DNA from: Jeotgalibacillus salarius
GTDB taxonomy: Bacteria > Bacillota > Bacilli > Bacillales > Jeotgalibacillaceae
NCBI RefSeq assembly: GCF_004405125.1
Contig: NZ_SORX01000004.1
Coordinates: 310,001 to 374,000, forward strand
DNA length: 64,000 nucleotides
Direction of reading: 5' to 3'
Made by a program: the position numbers and the translations under genes. The notes under the pieces are model-generated. The model did not search any database and was not told the origin of the DNA. It was given only the letters and a program-made list of their open reading frames with translations. Position 1 is the stretch's first letter, and each line of letters starts with the position of its first letter. Below, piece by piece: positions 8,914 through 18,468 of this stretch.

Positions 8914-10044
8914 ATGAAGCGCTTAAAAGTGATGACAGTCGTAGGTACAAGGCCGGAAATCATACGGCTGTCAGCTGTAATCAGCCGTCTTGAGGAATCG
9001 GCAGCAATAGAACATGTACTCGTACACACTGGTCAAAATTATGATTACGAGCTGAACGAAGTGTTCTTTGAGGACTTCAACCTGAGAAAGCCAGATTTCT
9101 TCCTGAATGCAGCGGTTGGCTCATCAGCTGAAACAGTGGGGAATATTTTAATTAAAATTGACCCGATTCTCGATGAAGTAAAACCTGATGCGCTGCTGGT
9201 TCTCGGTGACACAAACAGCTGTTTAAGTGTGATCGCTGCTAAAAGGAGGAAAATTCCAATCTTCCACATGGAAGCAGGGAATCGCTGCTTTGATCAACGG
9301 GTTCCGGAAGAAACGAATCGCAAAATTGTGGATCATACAGCAGATATTAATCTTCCCTATAGTGAAATTGCCAGAGAATATTTGTTAAGAGAAGGATTTC
9401 CTGCAGACCGGATTATCAAGACAGGGAGCCCGATGGCTGAAGTCATACATTCAAAAATGGAGGATATAAAAAAATCAGATGTCCTTCAAAGTCTCAGACT
9501 GACAAAAGAAGAATACTTTGTTGTCTCTGCACACCGTGAAGAAAATATTAACAATGAAGAAAATTTTTATGCACTGGTTGAAAGCTTAAATGAACTGGCA
9601 AATCATTATGAGTTTCCGATTATTTTCAGCACCCACCCGAGAACAAGAAATATGATTCAGGAAAAGGGCGTTACATTTAATCCGCTGATTCAAAATGTGA
9701 AGCCGCTTGGATTCAACGATTACATTCATTTGCAAATGAATGCAAAGGCTGTCCTCAGTGACAGCGGTACAATCAGCGAGGAATCATCAATCCTCGGTTT
9801 TCATGCACTGAATATCAGAGAGGCACACGAAAGACCGGAAGCGATGGAGGAAGGGGCTGTTATGATGACCGGCCTTGAAAAAGAAAGAATTCTCCAGGGG
9901 CTTGCTGCACTTGAGGGTCAATTATTGAAACCTGTGCAACACGTGCAGGATTATATCCCGGTAAATGTATCTGATAAAGTGCTTAAAATCATTTTATCTT
10001 ATACGGATTACGTGAATCGGGTTGTATGGAGGAAGCAGCTATGA
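8914..10044 (+). CDS. capG: UDP-N-acetyl-L-fucosamine synthase (CapG/FnlC, 2-epimerase family)
   Basis: A 376-aa protein of the non-hydrolysing UDP-GlcNAc 2-epimerase family. Landmarks are VVGTRPEIIRLSAVI, HTGQNYDYELN, MEAGNRCFDQRVPEE and LSDSGTISEESSILG. After CapE and CapF the expected reaction is C2 epimerisation to UDP-L-FucNAc. The start ATG at 8914 follows TGGAGGTG at 8901; a GTG at 8908 overlaps that ribosome site and is less likely. The 3' end overlaps the next glycosyltransferase gene by four bases. Confidence 0.93.
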   Translation: MKRLKVMTVVGTRPEIIRLSAVISRLEESAAIEHVLVHTGQNYDYELNEVFFEDFNLRKPDFFLNAAVGSSAETVGNILIKIDPILDEVKPDALLVLGDTNSCLSVIAAKRRKIPIFHMEAGNRCFDQRVPEETNRKIVDHTADINLPYSEIAREYLLREGFPADRIIKTGSPMAEVIHSKMEDIKKSDVLQSLRLTKEEYFVVSAHREENINNEENFYALVESLNELANHYEFPIIFSTHPRTRNMIQEKGVTFNPLIQNVKPLGFNDYIHLQMNAKAVLSDSGTISEESSILGFHALNIREAHERPEAMEEGAVMMTGLEKERILQGLAALEGQLLKPVQHVQDYIPVNVSDKVLKIILSYTDYVNRVVWRKQL

Positions 10045-11033
10045 AAATCCTTGTATTTGATGTGCCGGCAGAGCGGGGTGGAGCGTTGACGGTTTTACAT
10101 CAATTTTACCAGAAGGCCATTGAAGACACCGTAAACGAATGGGTGTTTGTTGTCAGCACCCCCCAGCTTGAGGAAAAGGGTCATGTGAAAGTGATCAATC
10201 GTCCGTGGGTGAAGAAAAGCTGGCTTCACAGGTTGTGGTTCGATTATTTATTTGCTTCAAGACTGAGCAAACAGCTAAAGCCGGACGAAGTGCTATCCCT
10301 GCAAAACATACTGATACCGCGGATTAAAGTGAAGCAGGTTGTATATATGCATCAATCACTGCCATTTGCTGAAAAGAAGTACAAGCTGCGGGAAAATCAC
10401 CTGCTCTGGGTGTATCAAAATCTCATTGGCAGGCTGATCTTCAGGTCGATTAAACGAGCAGATAAGGTGATCGTTCAGACAGAGTGGATGCGCAATCAGT
10501 GTGCAGCGATGTTAAAGGTTCAAAAAGAAAAAATTGAAGTTCAGGCACCAACCTATTCGATGAAAATTGAGAAAAAGTTTGAGCAGGAACGTCTCTTAAA
10601 AGAGGTTCTTTTCTTTTATCCCGCAGACGGAATGGATTACAAAAATCATAAAGTGATATTTGAAGCAATGAAGCAACTGAAAAAAGAAAACATAGATCAA
10701 TACAGGGTCGTTCTGACGCTTTCAGGTGATGAAAATAAGCATGTGAAAGCTCTTTATCAGGAAGCAAGACTGCACCATCTGCCGGTAGATTTTACAGGGA
10801 AGCTGACGCAGGAGCAAGTATTTGATTATTACACACGCTCTGTTTTACTGTTTCCATCATTTATCGAAACATACGGTCTCCCGATGCTTGAAGCCAAGCT
10901 CCATGAATCACCGGTTATTGCTTCTGATTGTCTGTTTTCGCATGAGGTACTCGATGGATATGCGCATGCAGCATTCTTTAATCCTGAACGTTGTGACGAG
11001 CTGAAGGTGCTGATGGAAAAATATTTGAAGTGA
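10041..11033 (+). CDS. GT4 glycosyltransferase
   Basis: A 330-aa GT-B glycosyltransferase. The C-terminal half has FPSFIETYGLPMLEAKLHESPVIASD, containing the E-x7-E motif of GT4 enzymes that contacts the nucleotide-sugar donor. The start is the ATG overlapping the capG stop; GGAGGA lies within the end of capG. It presumably adds one sugar to the lipid-linked repeat unit on the cytoplasmic side of the membrane. Donor and acceptor cannot be told from sequence. Confidence 0.88.
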   Translation: MKILVFDVPAERGGALTVLHQFYQKAIEDTVNEWVFVVSTPQLEEKGHVKVINRPWVKKSWLHRLWFDYLFASRLSKQLKPDEVLSLQNILIPRIKVKQVVYMHQSLPFAEKKYKLRENHLLWVYQNLIGRLIFRSIKRADKVIVQTEWMRNQCAAMLKVQKEKIEVQAPTYSMKIEKKFEQERLLKEVLFFYPADGMDYKNHKVIFEAMKQLKKENIDQYRVVLTLSGDENKHVKALYQEARLHHLPVDFTGKLTQEQVFDYYTRSVLLFPSFIETYGLPMLEAKLHESPVIASDCLFSHEVLDGYAHAAFFNPERCDELKVLMEKYLK

Positions 11034-11065
11034 ACAGATCATATGCAGGGAAATGAGGGGGTACT

Positions 11066-12430
11066 GTGAAACGCAAAACGATCAATCTGGTCGCGCTCGG
11101 ATGGTGGCTGATTCTTGCTGTTATGACTGTCTTTCTTAAAGATCCAGCGTCCAGTGAGCCTTATAAAGATGGGATCAATCTTCTTGGTATTTTAATTATT
11201 GTGCATGGTATTTATGCGTTTTACCGGCACGGCGGCAGGTACATTACACCAACTGGGGTATTTATGCTGACATCTGTCATCGTAGGAGGCTTCGCTGCTC
11301 TCTATCTGAATAATTTTGAAGGGTTTTTCATGGTGGAAGGACACTATTTGGCAACGCTCATTGTCTTTGTCAGTCAACTCTGTGTTTATTATTTGTTCTC
11401 GAACACCCCCATTTCATTGGGACATCATTTGGTAGAGCCGGCTGTCCGGATTCAGTTCTCAGATGACTTAACCAGATGGGTGTTTCTTGTAGCGATACTG
11501 ACGGCAGCAGGAGGAAGCGTGATTTTTTATACGATTCCGTCATTGTCCCTGTTTCAGGCACCAGCCGTTTATGTATCAATCATTATGATTGCGATTGCTT
11601 TATTCAGGGATGAAAACAAGAAAGTAAGAGTATCAAGTTTATTATTTGTTCTCTTTCTTTTTTTCATATACTACTTCTGGTTATTCAGTGGTTTTGGAAG
11701 AATCGACCTGGCTACATTAGTGTTCGGTTTATTAATCAGTGTTCATAAAAGGCTATTTAAAAACCTCGTAAAAACGATGATTGCAGTTGCGGCATTGCCA
11801 TCCGTCATTGCGGCTTCATTACTGAGGGGAGGAGACTTAAGTGATCTGGACGGAGGAATCGGCTCTGTTGTCTCACCGCATTACCGTTTTGGTCAGCTGA
11901 TAGAGCTTTATCAGGATGGGTTGCTGCAGCTTCAGTGGGGGAAAACAATCTGGGCAGCTGCTGTAACACCTGTTCCAAGAGCGATTTGGCCTGAAAAGCC
12001 GTGGAATTTCAATCGTGAAATCACTTATATTTTCAATCCCGAATACGTCATTTACGGGCATTCAGAAGCCGCTGTTTTATACGCTGAGTGGCTATTTAAC
12101 TTTGGATTTGCCGGTATTCTATTTTGTGTAGTTTTTTTAGGTGTATTGCTGAAATGGCTGGACAGGAAATATTTCAGTCTGCTTTTTAAATCATCTTGGT
12201 CTTCAGGAGACTTTATCAAATTTACCGTTGTTGTGATCATGATGGGCGGAATGCTGAATCTTTACTGGGGCGGATTTTCTACCTTTATGGCAAGAGAGGG
12301 GATCAGGCTCATGGTTCTGGGTACGGTCCTGGCATGCTTGATCATTTACGTTCCGGTTAAAAGAAAGCATATAATCATTGAGGAGGTGAAACATGAAAGT
12401 ATCAGTCATCATTCCCGTGTACAACGTTGA
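11066..12430 (+). CDS. Wzy-like O-antigen/capsule polymerase
   Basis: A 454-aa integral membrane protein with roughly ten to twelve hydrophobic segments and one long extracytoplasmic loop (around residues 265-335) containing the TPVPRAIWPEKPWNFN stretch, a proline-rich feature seen in oligosaccharide-repeat polymerases. Wzy proteins join lipid-linked repeat units outside the membrane. GTG start after GAGGGGG. The end overlaps the next GT2 gene by 38 bases. Wzy families are very divergent, so the call rests on topology, this loop and the position in the cluster. Confidence 0.78.
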   Translation: MKRKTINLVALGWWLILAVMTVFLKDPASSEPYKDGINLLGILIIVHGIYAFYRHGGRYITPTGVFMLTSVIVGGFAALYLNNFEGFFMVEGHYLATLIVFVSQLCVYYLFSNTPISLGHHLVEPAVRIQFSDDLTRWVFLVAILTAAGGSVIFYTIPSLSLFQAPAVYVSIIMIAIALFRDENKKVRVSSLLFVLFLFFIYYFWLFSGFGRIDLATLVFGLLISVHKRLFKNLVKTMIAVAALPSVIAASLLRGGDLSDLDGGIGSVVSPHYRFGQLIELYQDGLLQLQWGKTIWAAAVTPVPRAIWPEKPWNFNREITYIFNPEYVIYGHSEAAVLYAEWLFNFGFAGILFCVVFLGVLLKWLDRKYFSLLFKSSWSSGDFIKFTVVVIMMGGMLNLYWGGFSTFMAREGIRLMVLGTVLACLIIYVPVKRKHIIIEEVKHESISHHSRVQR

Positions 12431-13406
12431 AAAGTATCTGGATGAATGTATAAAGAGTGTGTTAAAGCAGGATTATCATGACATGGAGATTCTTTTGATT
12501 AACGACGGGTCTACAGACAACAGCCTGAATATATGCAGGGAATATGAGCAGGCTTATGCCAGTGTAAGAGTGATTGATCAGCCAAACAAAGGCTTATCTG
12601 GCGCAAGAAACACAGGTATTTTGGAAGCGAAAGGTAAATATTTGATTTTCCTGGATTCGGATGATTATTGGGGAATGAATTTTATGTCAGAATTAGCGGA
12701 CAGAGTCATTGAAAACCCTGGTCTGGATTATGTTTTTTTCAGATTTAAGTTTTATCATCAGAAGAAAAACAAATTTGATGAGCCTTATTACCCGTTATTA
12801 AGAAAAAAGGTAAAAGGGAAAAAAGGAATGGAAGGGTTGGCATACATTCTGGAAGAGATGAAGCACTATAACTGGTTTGCATGGTGCGGGCTTGTAAAAC
12901 GCTCTTTCCTTCTTGAGCACCGGTTGTTCTTTATTGAGAAAGTTAAATATGAAGACGTGTTCTGGACGCCTAATATTTTTCTCAATGCAGAACAAATTGA
13001 TTTTTATGATGCACCTGTGTATGTATACCGTTTGGAACGGGAAGGGCAAATCACCTCCAACCTGTCTTTTAAAAATCTGTCCGACAGTCTTACATCAGCA
13101 GTTTACTGGAATGACCAGGTTGAAAAAGAAAATGTGTCAGCAGCGCTGAAAGAAAAGCTGTTGATCAATACAACCAATCGTTACTTTTATGCTCTTTACT
13201 TTGCAGGCTTTTTATCAGAAAAAGAACAGGCAGAGCTGATTCAGATGCTGAAAAATCATCGTCATTTAACACGGTACCGCTCTTCCGGAATTTCAACAGT
13301 GTCTTCCTTTATGTGCAGAACAATCGGGTTTAAAGCAACGACATCAATCATCAAATATTCAATCATGCTGAAGCAGAAGAAAAATACATCTAGACTGGCG
13401 GTGTGA
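12393..13406 (+). CDS. GT2 family glycosyltransferase
   Basis: A 337-aa GT-A fold enzyme beginning MKVSVIIPVYNVEKYL. It has the nucleotide-binding LLINDGSTDNS and the metal-binding FLDSDDYW (a D-x-D), followed by an acceptor domain with a YEDVFW acidic motif. It is expected to extend the lipid-linked oligosaccharide on the cytoplasmic face. The gene starts inside the polymerase gene after GAGGAGGTG and its stop overlaps or abuts the ABC transporter start. Confidence 0.93.
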   Translation: MKVSVIIPVYNVEKYLDECIKSVLKQDYHDMEILLINDGSTDNSLNICREYEQAYASVRVIDQPNKGLSGARNTGILEAKGKYLIFLDSDDYWGMNFMSELADRVIENPGLDYVFFRFKFYHQKKNKFDEPYYPLLRKKVKGKKGMEGLAYILEEMKHYNWFAWCGLVKRSFLLEHRLFFIEKVKYEDVFWTPNIFLNAEQIDFYDAPVYVYRLEREGQITSNLSFKNLSDSLTSAVYWNDQVEKENVSAALKEKLLINTTNRYFYALYFAGFLSEKEQAELIQMLKNHRHLTRYRSSGISTVSSFMCRTIGFKATTSIIKYSIMLKQKKNTSRLAV

Positions 13407-13408
13407 AT

Positions 13409-15169
13409 ATGGATAGTGTGAGAAAGATTAATCAGTTATTCGAACAGGCACAAAAGAAAAAGTTATTGGCAGTGTTTTTATTAATGGTCTTTGCCGCATT
13501 GTTTGAAACAATGAGCGTGGGGCTGATTGTTCCATTTGTCCAGATTATCTCTGATCCTCAGGTGGTACAGGACTCGGCCATATTCTTCCGCATATATGAG
13601 TTTTTTAATTTCAGCAGTCACTCTGCGTTTGTCATAGGCGCATCACTCGTGTTTCTTTCTTTTTTCATTTTTAAGAATTTGTTTTTAACTTTTTTTTATT
13701 ACGTTCAATTCAGAGTGCTTTTCAATGAACAGGTGAGGTTATCAGAACGCCTGTTTCGGACTTATCTGATGAAGCCGTATGTATTTCATCTGGAAAAGAA
13801 TTCTTCCGAGCTCGTCCGAAATACGAATACGGAGGTACAGTCATTATTCAAATATCATATCATTCCAATTTTCACATTGTTGACAGAGCTGCTTATAACG
13901 GCATTTATTTTTGCGCTGCTATTAATTATTTCCCCTGTTGCCACATTGATGATTGTGGTGATTCTAGGAACGTCAGTTGGTCTGTTCCTGCGGGGCTTTA
14001 ATCAAAAAATCACTCAGGCGGGAAAAAATCAGCAAATGGCACTTGGCGGAATGATCAAATGGGTGAATCAGGGACTTGGAGCAGGTAAAGAAATTAAAGT
14101 ATCAGGAAAAGAAGAGTACTTTGTTAAAGCCTATCATGATGAATCCAAGAAATATGCAACAGCCCTTCGCTTTCACGAGCTGGTTCAACAGGTACCGCGA
14201 ATGTTTATTGAAACGGTGATGATACTAACGGTGCTTGCAGTGATCGTCGTCGTTCTTTTTCTGACGAATAACATGACTGACCTGTTTTCAATTTCTGCCC
14301 TGTTTGGTATGGCTGCTTTTCGACTGATGCCATCCATCAATAGAAGTATGAGCGCTGTTTCCATTATTCGTCACAGCAAGCCGGCTTTGGATGTTATCTA
14401 CCGTGATCTTGTAGAAGAACAAGAAGAGGTGATCACTCCTGAGGAAGCAGATCAGGAGTTGTTTGCAGGTCAGGCTATGAAAATTGAAGTGAAAGATCTG
14501 TTCTTTCATTACCCAGGCTCTTTGGTAAATGTAATCAATGGGGTGAATGTCTCTATTCCTGCTGGTAAAGCAACTGCTTTTATAGGGGAAACCGGGTCAG
14601 GAAAAACGACACTCATTGATCTGCTGATCGGGGTTTTGGAACCGACAGAAGGGACCATCGAGGTGAATGGCCTTTCTATCCAAAAGGATCTGACATCATG
14701 GCATCAAAAGATTGGATATATTCCGCAATCCATCTTTTTGACAGATGAGTCAATCAGAAGCAATGTCGCTTTTGGCATAGCGGATGATGAGATCAAAGAT
14801 GAAGCGGTCTGGGCAGCTCTTGAGAAAGCGGCTTTAAAGAAATTTGTGATGAACCTTCCTGATCAGCTCGATACGATCGTAGGTGAGCGTGGTGTGAAAA
14901 TTTCGGGAGGACAAAAGCAACGGATCGGTATTGCAAGAGCCCTATACCACGACCCGGAAATTCTTGTGATGGATGAAGCAACGTCTGCATTGGATAACGA
15001 AACGGAGCAGGAAATTATTCGGGCCGTTGATCGTTTAAAAGGACACAAAACCTTACTCATTATTGCGCACAGACTGACTACAATTCAGAACTGTGATCTC
15101 GTTGTAGAAATGAAAGATGGCAAAGCATTCACAAATCAAGTAGCAAAAGAAGTGGCGAGGACTTCTTAA
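13409..15169 (+). CDS. ABC transporter, fused permease-ATPase, PglK/MsbA-like flippase
   Basis: A 586-aa half-transporter. The N-terminal six-helix domain (about 15-310) is followed by a nucleotide-binding domain with Walker A GETGSGKTT, signature ISGGQKQR, Walker B ILVMDEATSALD and H-loop IAHRL. The position among glycosyltransferases and the opening (LLMVFAALFETMSVGLIVPF) resemble PglK, the lipid-linked oligosaccharide flippase. No Wzx (PST) flippase is found in the visible cluster, so this is the best candidate to move the repeat unit across the membrane. The ATG at 13409 is preferred; a GTG at 13403 overlaps the preceding stop. Confidence 0.9.
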   Translation: MDSVRKINQLFEQAQKKKLLAVFLLMVFAALFETMSVGLIVPFVQIISDPQVVQDSAIFFRIYEFFNFSSHSAFVIGASLVFLSFFIFKNLFLTFFYYVQFRVLFNEQVRLSERLFRTYLMKPYVFHLEKNSSELVRNTNTEVQSLFKYHIIPIFTLLTELLITAFIFALLLIISPVATLMIVVILGTSVGLFLRGFNQKITQAGKNQQMALGGMIKWVNQGLGAGKEIKVSGKEEYFVKAYHDESKKYATALRFHELVQQVPRMFIETVMILTVLAVIVVVLFLTNNMTDLFSISALFGMAAFRLMPSINRSMSAVSIIRHSKPALDVIYRDLVEEQEEVITPEEADQELFAGQAMKIEVKDLFFHYPGSLVNVINGVNVSIPAGKATAFIGETGSGKTTLIDLLIGVLEPTEGTIEVNGLSIQKDLTSWHQKIGYIPQSIFLTDESIRSNVAFGIADDEIKDEAVWAALEKAALKKFVMNLPDQLDTIVGERGVKISGGQKQRIGIARALYHDPEILVMDEATSALDNETEQEIIRAVDRLKGHKTLLIIAHRLTTIQNCDLVVEMKDGKAFTNQVAKEVARTS

Positions 15170-15192
15170 TCATTTCTGAAGGGGTGGGTTTT

Positions 15193-16155
15193 TTGAAGGA
15201 GAACATTGAAGTAAGCATCGTATGTGAGACGTATAATCATGAAAAATTTGTGAAAGATGCAATGGAAGGTTTTCTGATGCAACAAACAGAATTTAATTAT
15301 GAAATACTGATCCATGATGATGCTTCTACAGATGGTACTCAAGCCATCCTATTAGAATATGCAACACGTTATCCGGATAAAATCAAACTGTTGTTTCAGC
15401 ACAAAAATCAATATTCAAAAGGGGTCAAGGTAGACCACCTGAACCGGGACAGGGCGGTTGGAAAATATATTGCCATGTGTGAGGGGGATGATTACTGGAC
15501 GGATCCTAACAAGCTACAGAAACAATATGTATTCATGGAGAAAAATCCGGACTGCAGTCTGCATGTACACGGTACTTACAGGGTAGACGAAGAGAAAGTA
15601 ATGCTCCCGGTCCATGTGCTTCCGAGTCGAAAAGACCGATATTTCTCTGTGAAGGAGGTCATTGAAGGAGGCGGAGCGCTTTTTTCAACAAATTCAATGT
15701 TTTACAGAAGAGAGATGGAGTATGAACGGCCGGATTTTCTGCTCGATGCAGATGTCGATGATTATCCTCTTACCATTCTTCTTTCCTTAAAGGGGAAGGT
15801 ATTTTATTCATGTGATATCATGTCTGCCTATCGTACTGGGGTGAGAGGATCCTGGACGGAAACTGAGTACAGGGATTTGAAAAAGAGAGAAGCGCATTAT
15901 ATGAGAATCGATCGTATGCTTGATCAATTAAATGAATACAGTCATTTTCAGTATGATAAATCAGTTAAACGTACAAAAATCCGAAATGAGTTTTCACTGC
16001 TTGAAGAAAAAAATCAGGTGGAGAAGATGAAAAAAAGAGGATACTGGCATCTGTATATCAAATATTTGATTAAACAATCCAAACTGGCACAACGAATTAA
16101 AAAGGAAGAGCATTTACTGACAGATGCACGGCTTTTATTGAGGAAAATGCTATAA
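15193..16155 (+). CDS. GT2 family glycosyltransferase (second copy)
   Basis: A 320-aa GT-A enzyme with VSIVCETYNHEKFV, LIHDDASTDGT and the metal-binding CEGDDYWTD, typical of capsule GT2 transferases. The start is taken as TTG at 15193 because GAAGGGG (15178-15184) is correctly placed for it; a GTG at 15184 coincides with the ribosome site. The end is rich in Lys and Arg, suggesting peripheral membrane contact. Donor sugar unknown. Confidence 0.88.
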   Translation: MKENIEVSIVCETYNHEKFVKDAMEGFLMQQTEFNYEILIHDDASTDGTQAILLEYATRYPDKIKLLFQHKNQYSKGVKVDHLNRDRAVGKYIAMCEGDDYWTDPNKLQKQYVFMEKNPDCSLHVHGTYRVDEEKVMLPVHVLPSRKDRYFSVKEVIEGGGALFSTNSMFYRREMEYERPDFLLDADVDDYPLTILLSLKGKVFYSCDIMSAYRTGVRGSWTETEYRDLKKREAHYMRIDRMLDQLNEYSHFQYDKSVKRTKIRNEFSLLEEKNQVEKMKKRGYWHLYIKYLIKQSKLAQRIKKEEHLLTDARLLLRKML

Positions 16156-16190
16156 CTAAAAAATATTGAATCAGGCAGGTGGTGAAAAGG

Positions 16191-17417
16191 ATGACGAAAA
16201 GAGAATCCATCTTTATGGATCATGATGAACTCAAGACCCCATGTTATGTGATCTATCAGCATAAGTTGCACGAAAATCTGTATGCGATCTATACAGAGCT
16301 TGCGAAACGATGGGATGGGAATGTAAGGCTCGGCTACTCATTTAAAACGAATAACTTTCCCTATATCCTGGATTACATTAAGCAGGAAGGTTTTTTGGCG
16401 GAGACTGTCTCAGATGATGAGTACCACCTTGCTATTCAGCACGGATTTCAGCCGGATCAAGTAATCTATAACGGTCCTCAAAAGACAGAACAGCTTTTAA
16501 TAGAGGCGATTAATCAAAATAGCATTGTAAACGTTGATAACCTGCAGGATGTGGAGTTAATAGAAAAAAATCTCCACCGGATTAACCAAAATGACCCTGT
16601 TATCGGTCTCAGGGTGAATGTTGATTTGGAAGCCCTGTGCCCGGGTGAGACCTCAGCAGAAAACGGAATCAGCCGACTGGGGTTGAGTGTGGAAAGTCTG
16701 GAGTTCCGGCAGGCAGTTGAACGTTTAAAAAGAGCCGGTTTTTCAATCGCAGGACTTCACATGCATTATAGTACGAAGACCAGAAGCGTACGCGTATTCA
16801 GAGAGTTAAGCAGACAAGCATGTCAGTTAATAAAGGAGTATGAGCTTGTCGATTCGATCTCCTATATTGATATAGGTGGAGGCTTTTTTAAAAGCAGTGA
16901 TCCAGATGTAAGACCTACTCCTTCTGAATATGCAGCCTGTATAACAGAAGAGCTTGGAAAAATACTGAATTCTTCTAGGGTGCAGGTGATTATCGAACCA
17001 GGTGCTTCGGTTATTGCAGCTTCAGTTGAGTATGTCACGCGTGTGATCAATACCAGGGATGTCAGAGGGAGCAGAATCGTTACAATGGATGGGTCTTCAC
17101 TTGATATAAATCCTTTCATGGCAAAACGGATGCCGGTTTTCTACACCTCAGAGTTATCAGATACTGTTGAAAAGGAGCAGATCATTTGCGGGAGCACGTG
17201 TATTGAAGGAGATCGGTTTGCTGACTTGCATAAGCACCGCCAATTCAAAAAAGGCGACTTAATGATCATACAAAATGCCGGTGCTTACACAATGGTTTAT
17301 AATAACTACTTTATTAATACACCTCCATACGTGTACGCAAAGGAAGAAGATCGTTACTATTTATTAAGGGATAAAGTCCGGACTGGACTGTTCGTTCATA
17401 ACCAGGAGGTGAGGTAA
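16191..17417 (+). CDS. Type III PLP-dependent decarboxylase/racemase-fold enzyme (LysA-like)
   Basis: A 408-aa enzyme of the Orn/DAP/Arg decarboxylase group 2 fold. Near the N-terminus, GYSFKTNN supplies the Lys expected to hold PLP. It also has NVDNLQDVELIE, GLHMHYSTK, the glycine-rich phosphate loop YIDIGGGFF, IIEPGASV and, near the C-terminus, CGSTCIEGDRF and NAGAYTM, which complete the active site across a dimer. These are the marks of diaminopimelate-decarboxylase-like enzymes acting on a D- or L-amino acid. It sits in a polysaccharide cluster, directly followed (one base gap) by an ATP-grasp ligase, so it probably makes an amine or amino-acid decoration rather than lysine. ATG 16191 follows AGGTGGTG; the upstream GTGs are on that site. 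Confidence 0.85.
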   Translation: MTKRESIFMDHDELKTPCYVIYQHKLHENLYAIYTELAKRWDGNVRLGYSFKTNNFPYILDYIKQEGFLAETVSDDEYHLAIQHGFQPDQVIYNGPQKTEQLLIEAINQNSIVNVDNLQDVELIEKNLHRINQNDPVIGLRVNVDLEALCPGETSAENGISRLGLSVESLEFRQAVERLKRAGFSIAGLHMHYSTKTRSVRVFRELSRQACQLIKEYELVDSISYIDIGGGFFKSSDPDVRPTPSEYAACITEELGKILNSSRVQVIIEPGASVIAASVEYVTRVINTRDVRGSRIVTMDGSSLDINPFMAKRMPVFYTSELSDTVEKEQIICGSTCIEGDRFADLHKHRQFKKGDLMIIQNAGAYTMVYNNYFINTPPYVYAKEEDRYYLLRDKVRTGLFVHNQEVR

Positions 17418-17418
17418 G

Positions 17419-18453
17419 ATGAATATTTTACTAACGTCTGCCGGCAGAAGGGGTTACCTCGTCAGCTATTTTAAGGAGGTACTCGCTGGATCAGGAGAAG
17501 TACATGTGACAAACAGTGAGAAGAATGCTCCTTCTTTTCATTATGCCGACCAGACCGCTGTCTCACCTTTAATTCATGACCCTGACTATATTTCATTTCT
17601 TTTAAATTACTGCAGGGAACATCAAATTCATGCCATTATACCTTTGTTTGATATAGACCTTCCAGTGCTGGCTTCTCAAAAAAAATTATTTGAACAGTCA
17701 GGGGTTCAGGTTGTTGTTTCTGATCCTGAGACCATTTTCCGGTGCAATGATAAGTGGGAAACGTTTCTGTTTTTGAAGAAAATCGGTGTGCGAACACCAA
17801 GAACACTTCTTTCGATCGAGGAGACACTTGAGGAAATTCACCTCGGAACAATGAAGTTTCCGGTCATCATAAAACCACGCTTTGGGATGGGATCTATCGG
17901 TATTTATGAGGCGGAGAATGAAGAGGAACTTAGCGTGTTTTTCAATAAAATTAAAAAAGACATTCAGAAAAGCTATTTAAAATTTGAATCCGGTCAGGAT
18001 TCCTCACGCGCCATCATCATTCAGGAAAAAATGAATGGGGATGAATACGGGCTTGATGTGATGAATGATTTGGATGGGAATTATCAAAATACGGTCGTTA
18101 AAAAGAAGTATGCCATGCGCTCGGGTGAGACAGATTGTGCAGAGATCGTAAACAGTTCTGAGCTGAAAGAGCTTGGGAGATGGATTAGTGATCACATGAG
18201 ACATATCGGGAACCTTGATGTTGATGTGTTTTCAGATGGTCAATCCGCTTATGTGCTGGAAATGAATGCCCGCTTTGGAGGAGGCTATCCATTCACTCAT
18301 ATCAGCGGTGTTAACCTTCCGTTCGCTATTTGTCAATGGCTGCAGGGAAATAAGGCCGACCCTGACATTTTACGTGAAATGCCAGGTACAATCGGTCACA
18401 AAGATATTCATATCATCAAAATCGAGAACCAGAAGAGCTCGCATACGTATTGA
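17419..18453 (+). CDS. ATP-grasp ligase, CarB-like fold
   Basis: A 344-aa ATP-grasp protein with an N-terminal Rossmann-like part (NILLTSAGRRGYLV), then the ATP-grasp fold with KFPVIIKPRFGMGSIG (ATP-binding Lys and glycine loop), IIQEKMNGDEYGLDV, and VLEMNARFGGGYPF (metal-binding Glu and Asn). Such enzymes form an acyl-phosphate from a carboxylate and ligate it to an amine. Coupling with the PLP enzyme before it suggests that an amino acid or its amine is linked to a sugar or to another amino acid. Last gene of the first polysaccharide cluster; it converges on the gene at 18469 with a 15-bp gap. Confidence 0.85.
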   Translation: MNILLTSAGRRGYLVSYFKEVLAGSGEVHVTNSEKNAPSFHYADQTAVSPLIHDPDYISFLLNYCREHQIHAIIPLFDIDLPVLASQKKLFEQSGVQVVVSDPETIFRCNDKWETFLFLKKIGVRTPRTLLSIEETLEEIHLGTMKFPVIIKPRFGMGSIGIYEAENEEELSVFFNKIKKDIQKSYLKFESGQDSSRAIIIQEKMNGDEYGLDVMNDLDGNYQNTVVKKKYAMRSGETDCAEIVNSSELKELGRWISDHMRHIGNLDVDVFSDGQSAYVLEMNARFGGGYPFTHISGVNLPFAICQWLQGNKADPDILREMPGTIGHKDIHIIKIENQKSSHTY

Positions 18454-18468
18454 CTGGAGTTCTCTGAT

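Noticed and set aside
18456-18468. GTTCTCT near 18459 as a SinR operator
   Set aside because: A single box between two convergent stop codons, with no promoter and no inverted partner; likely chance.
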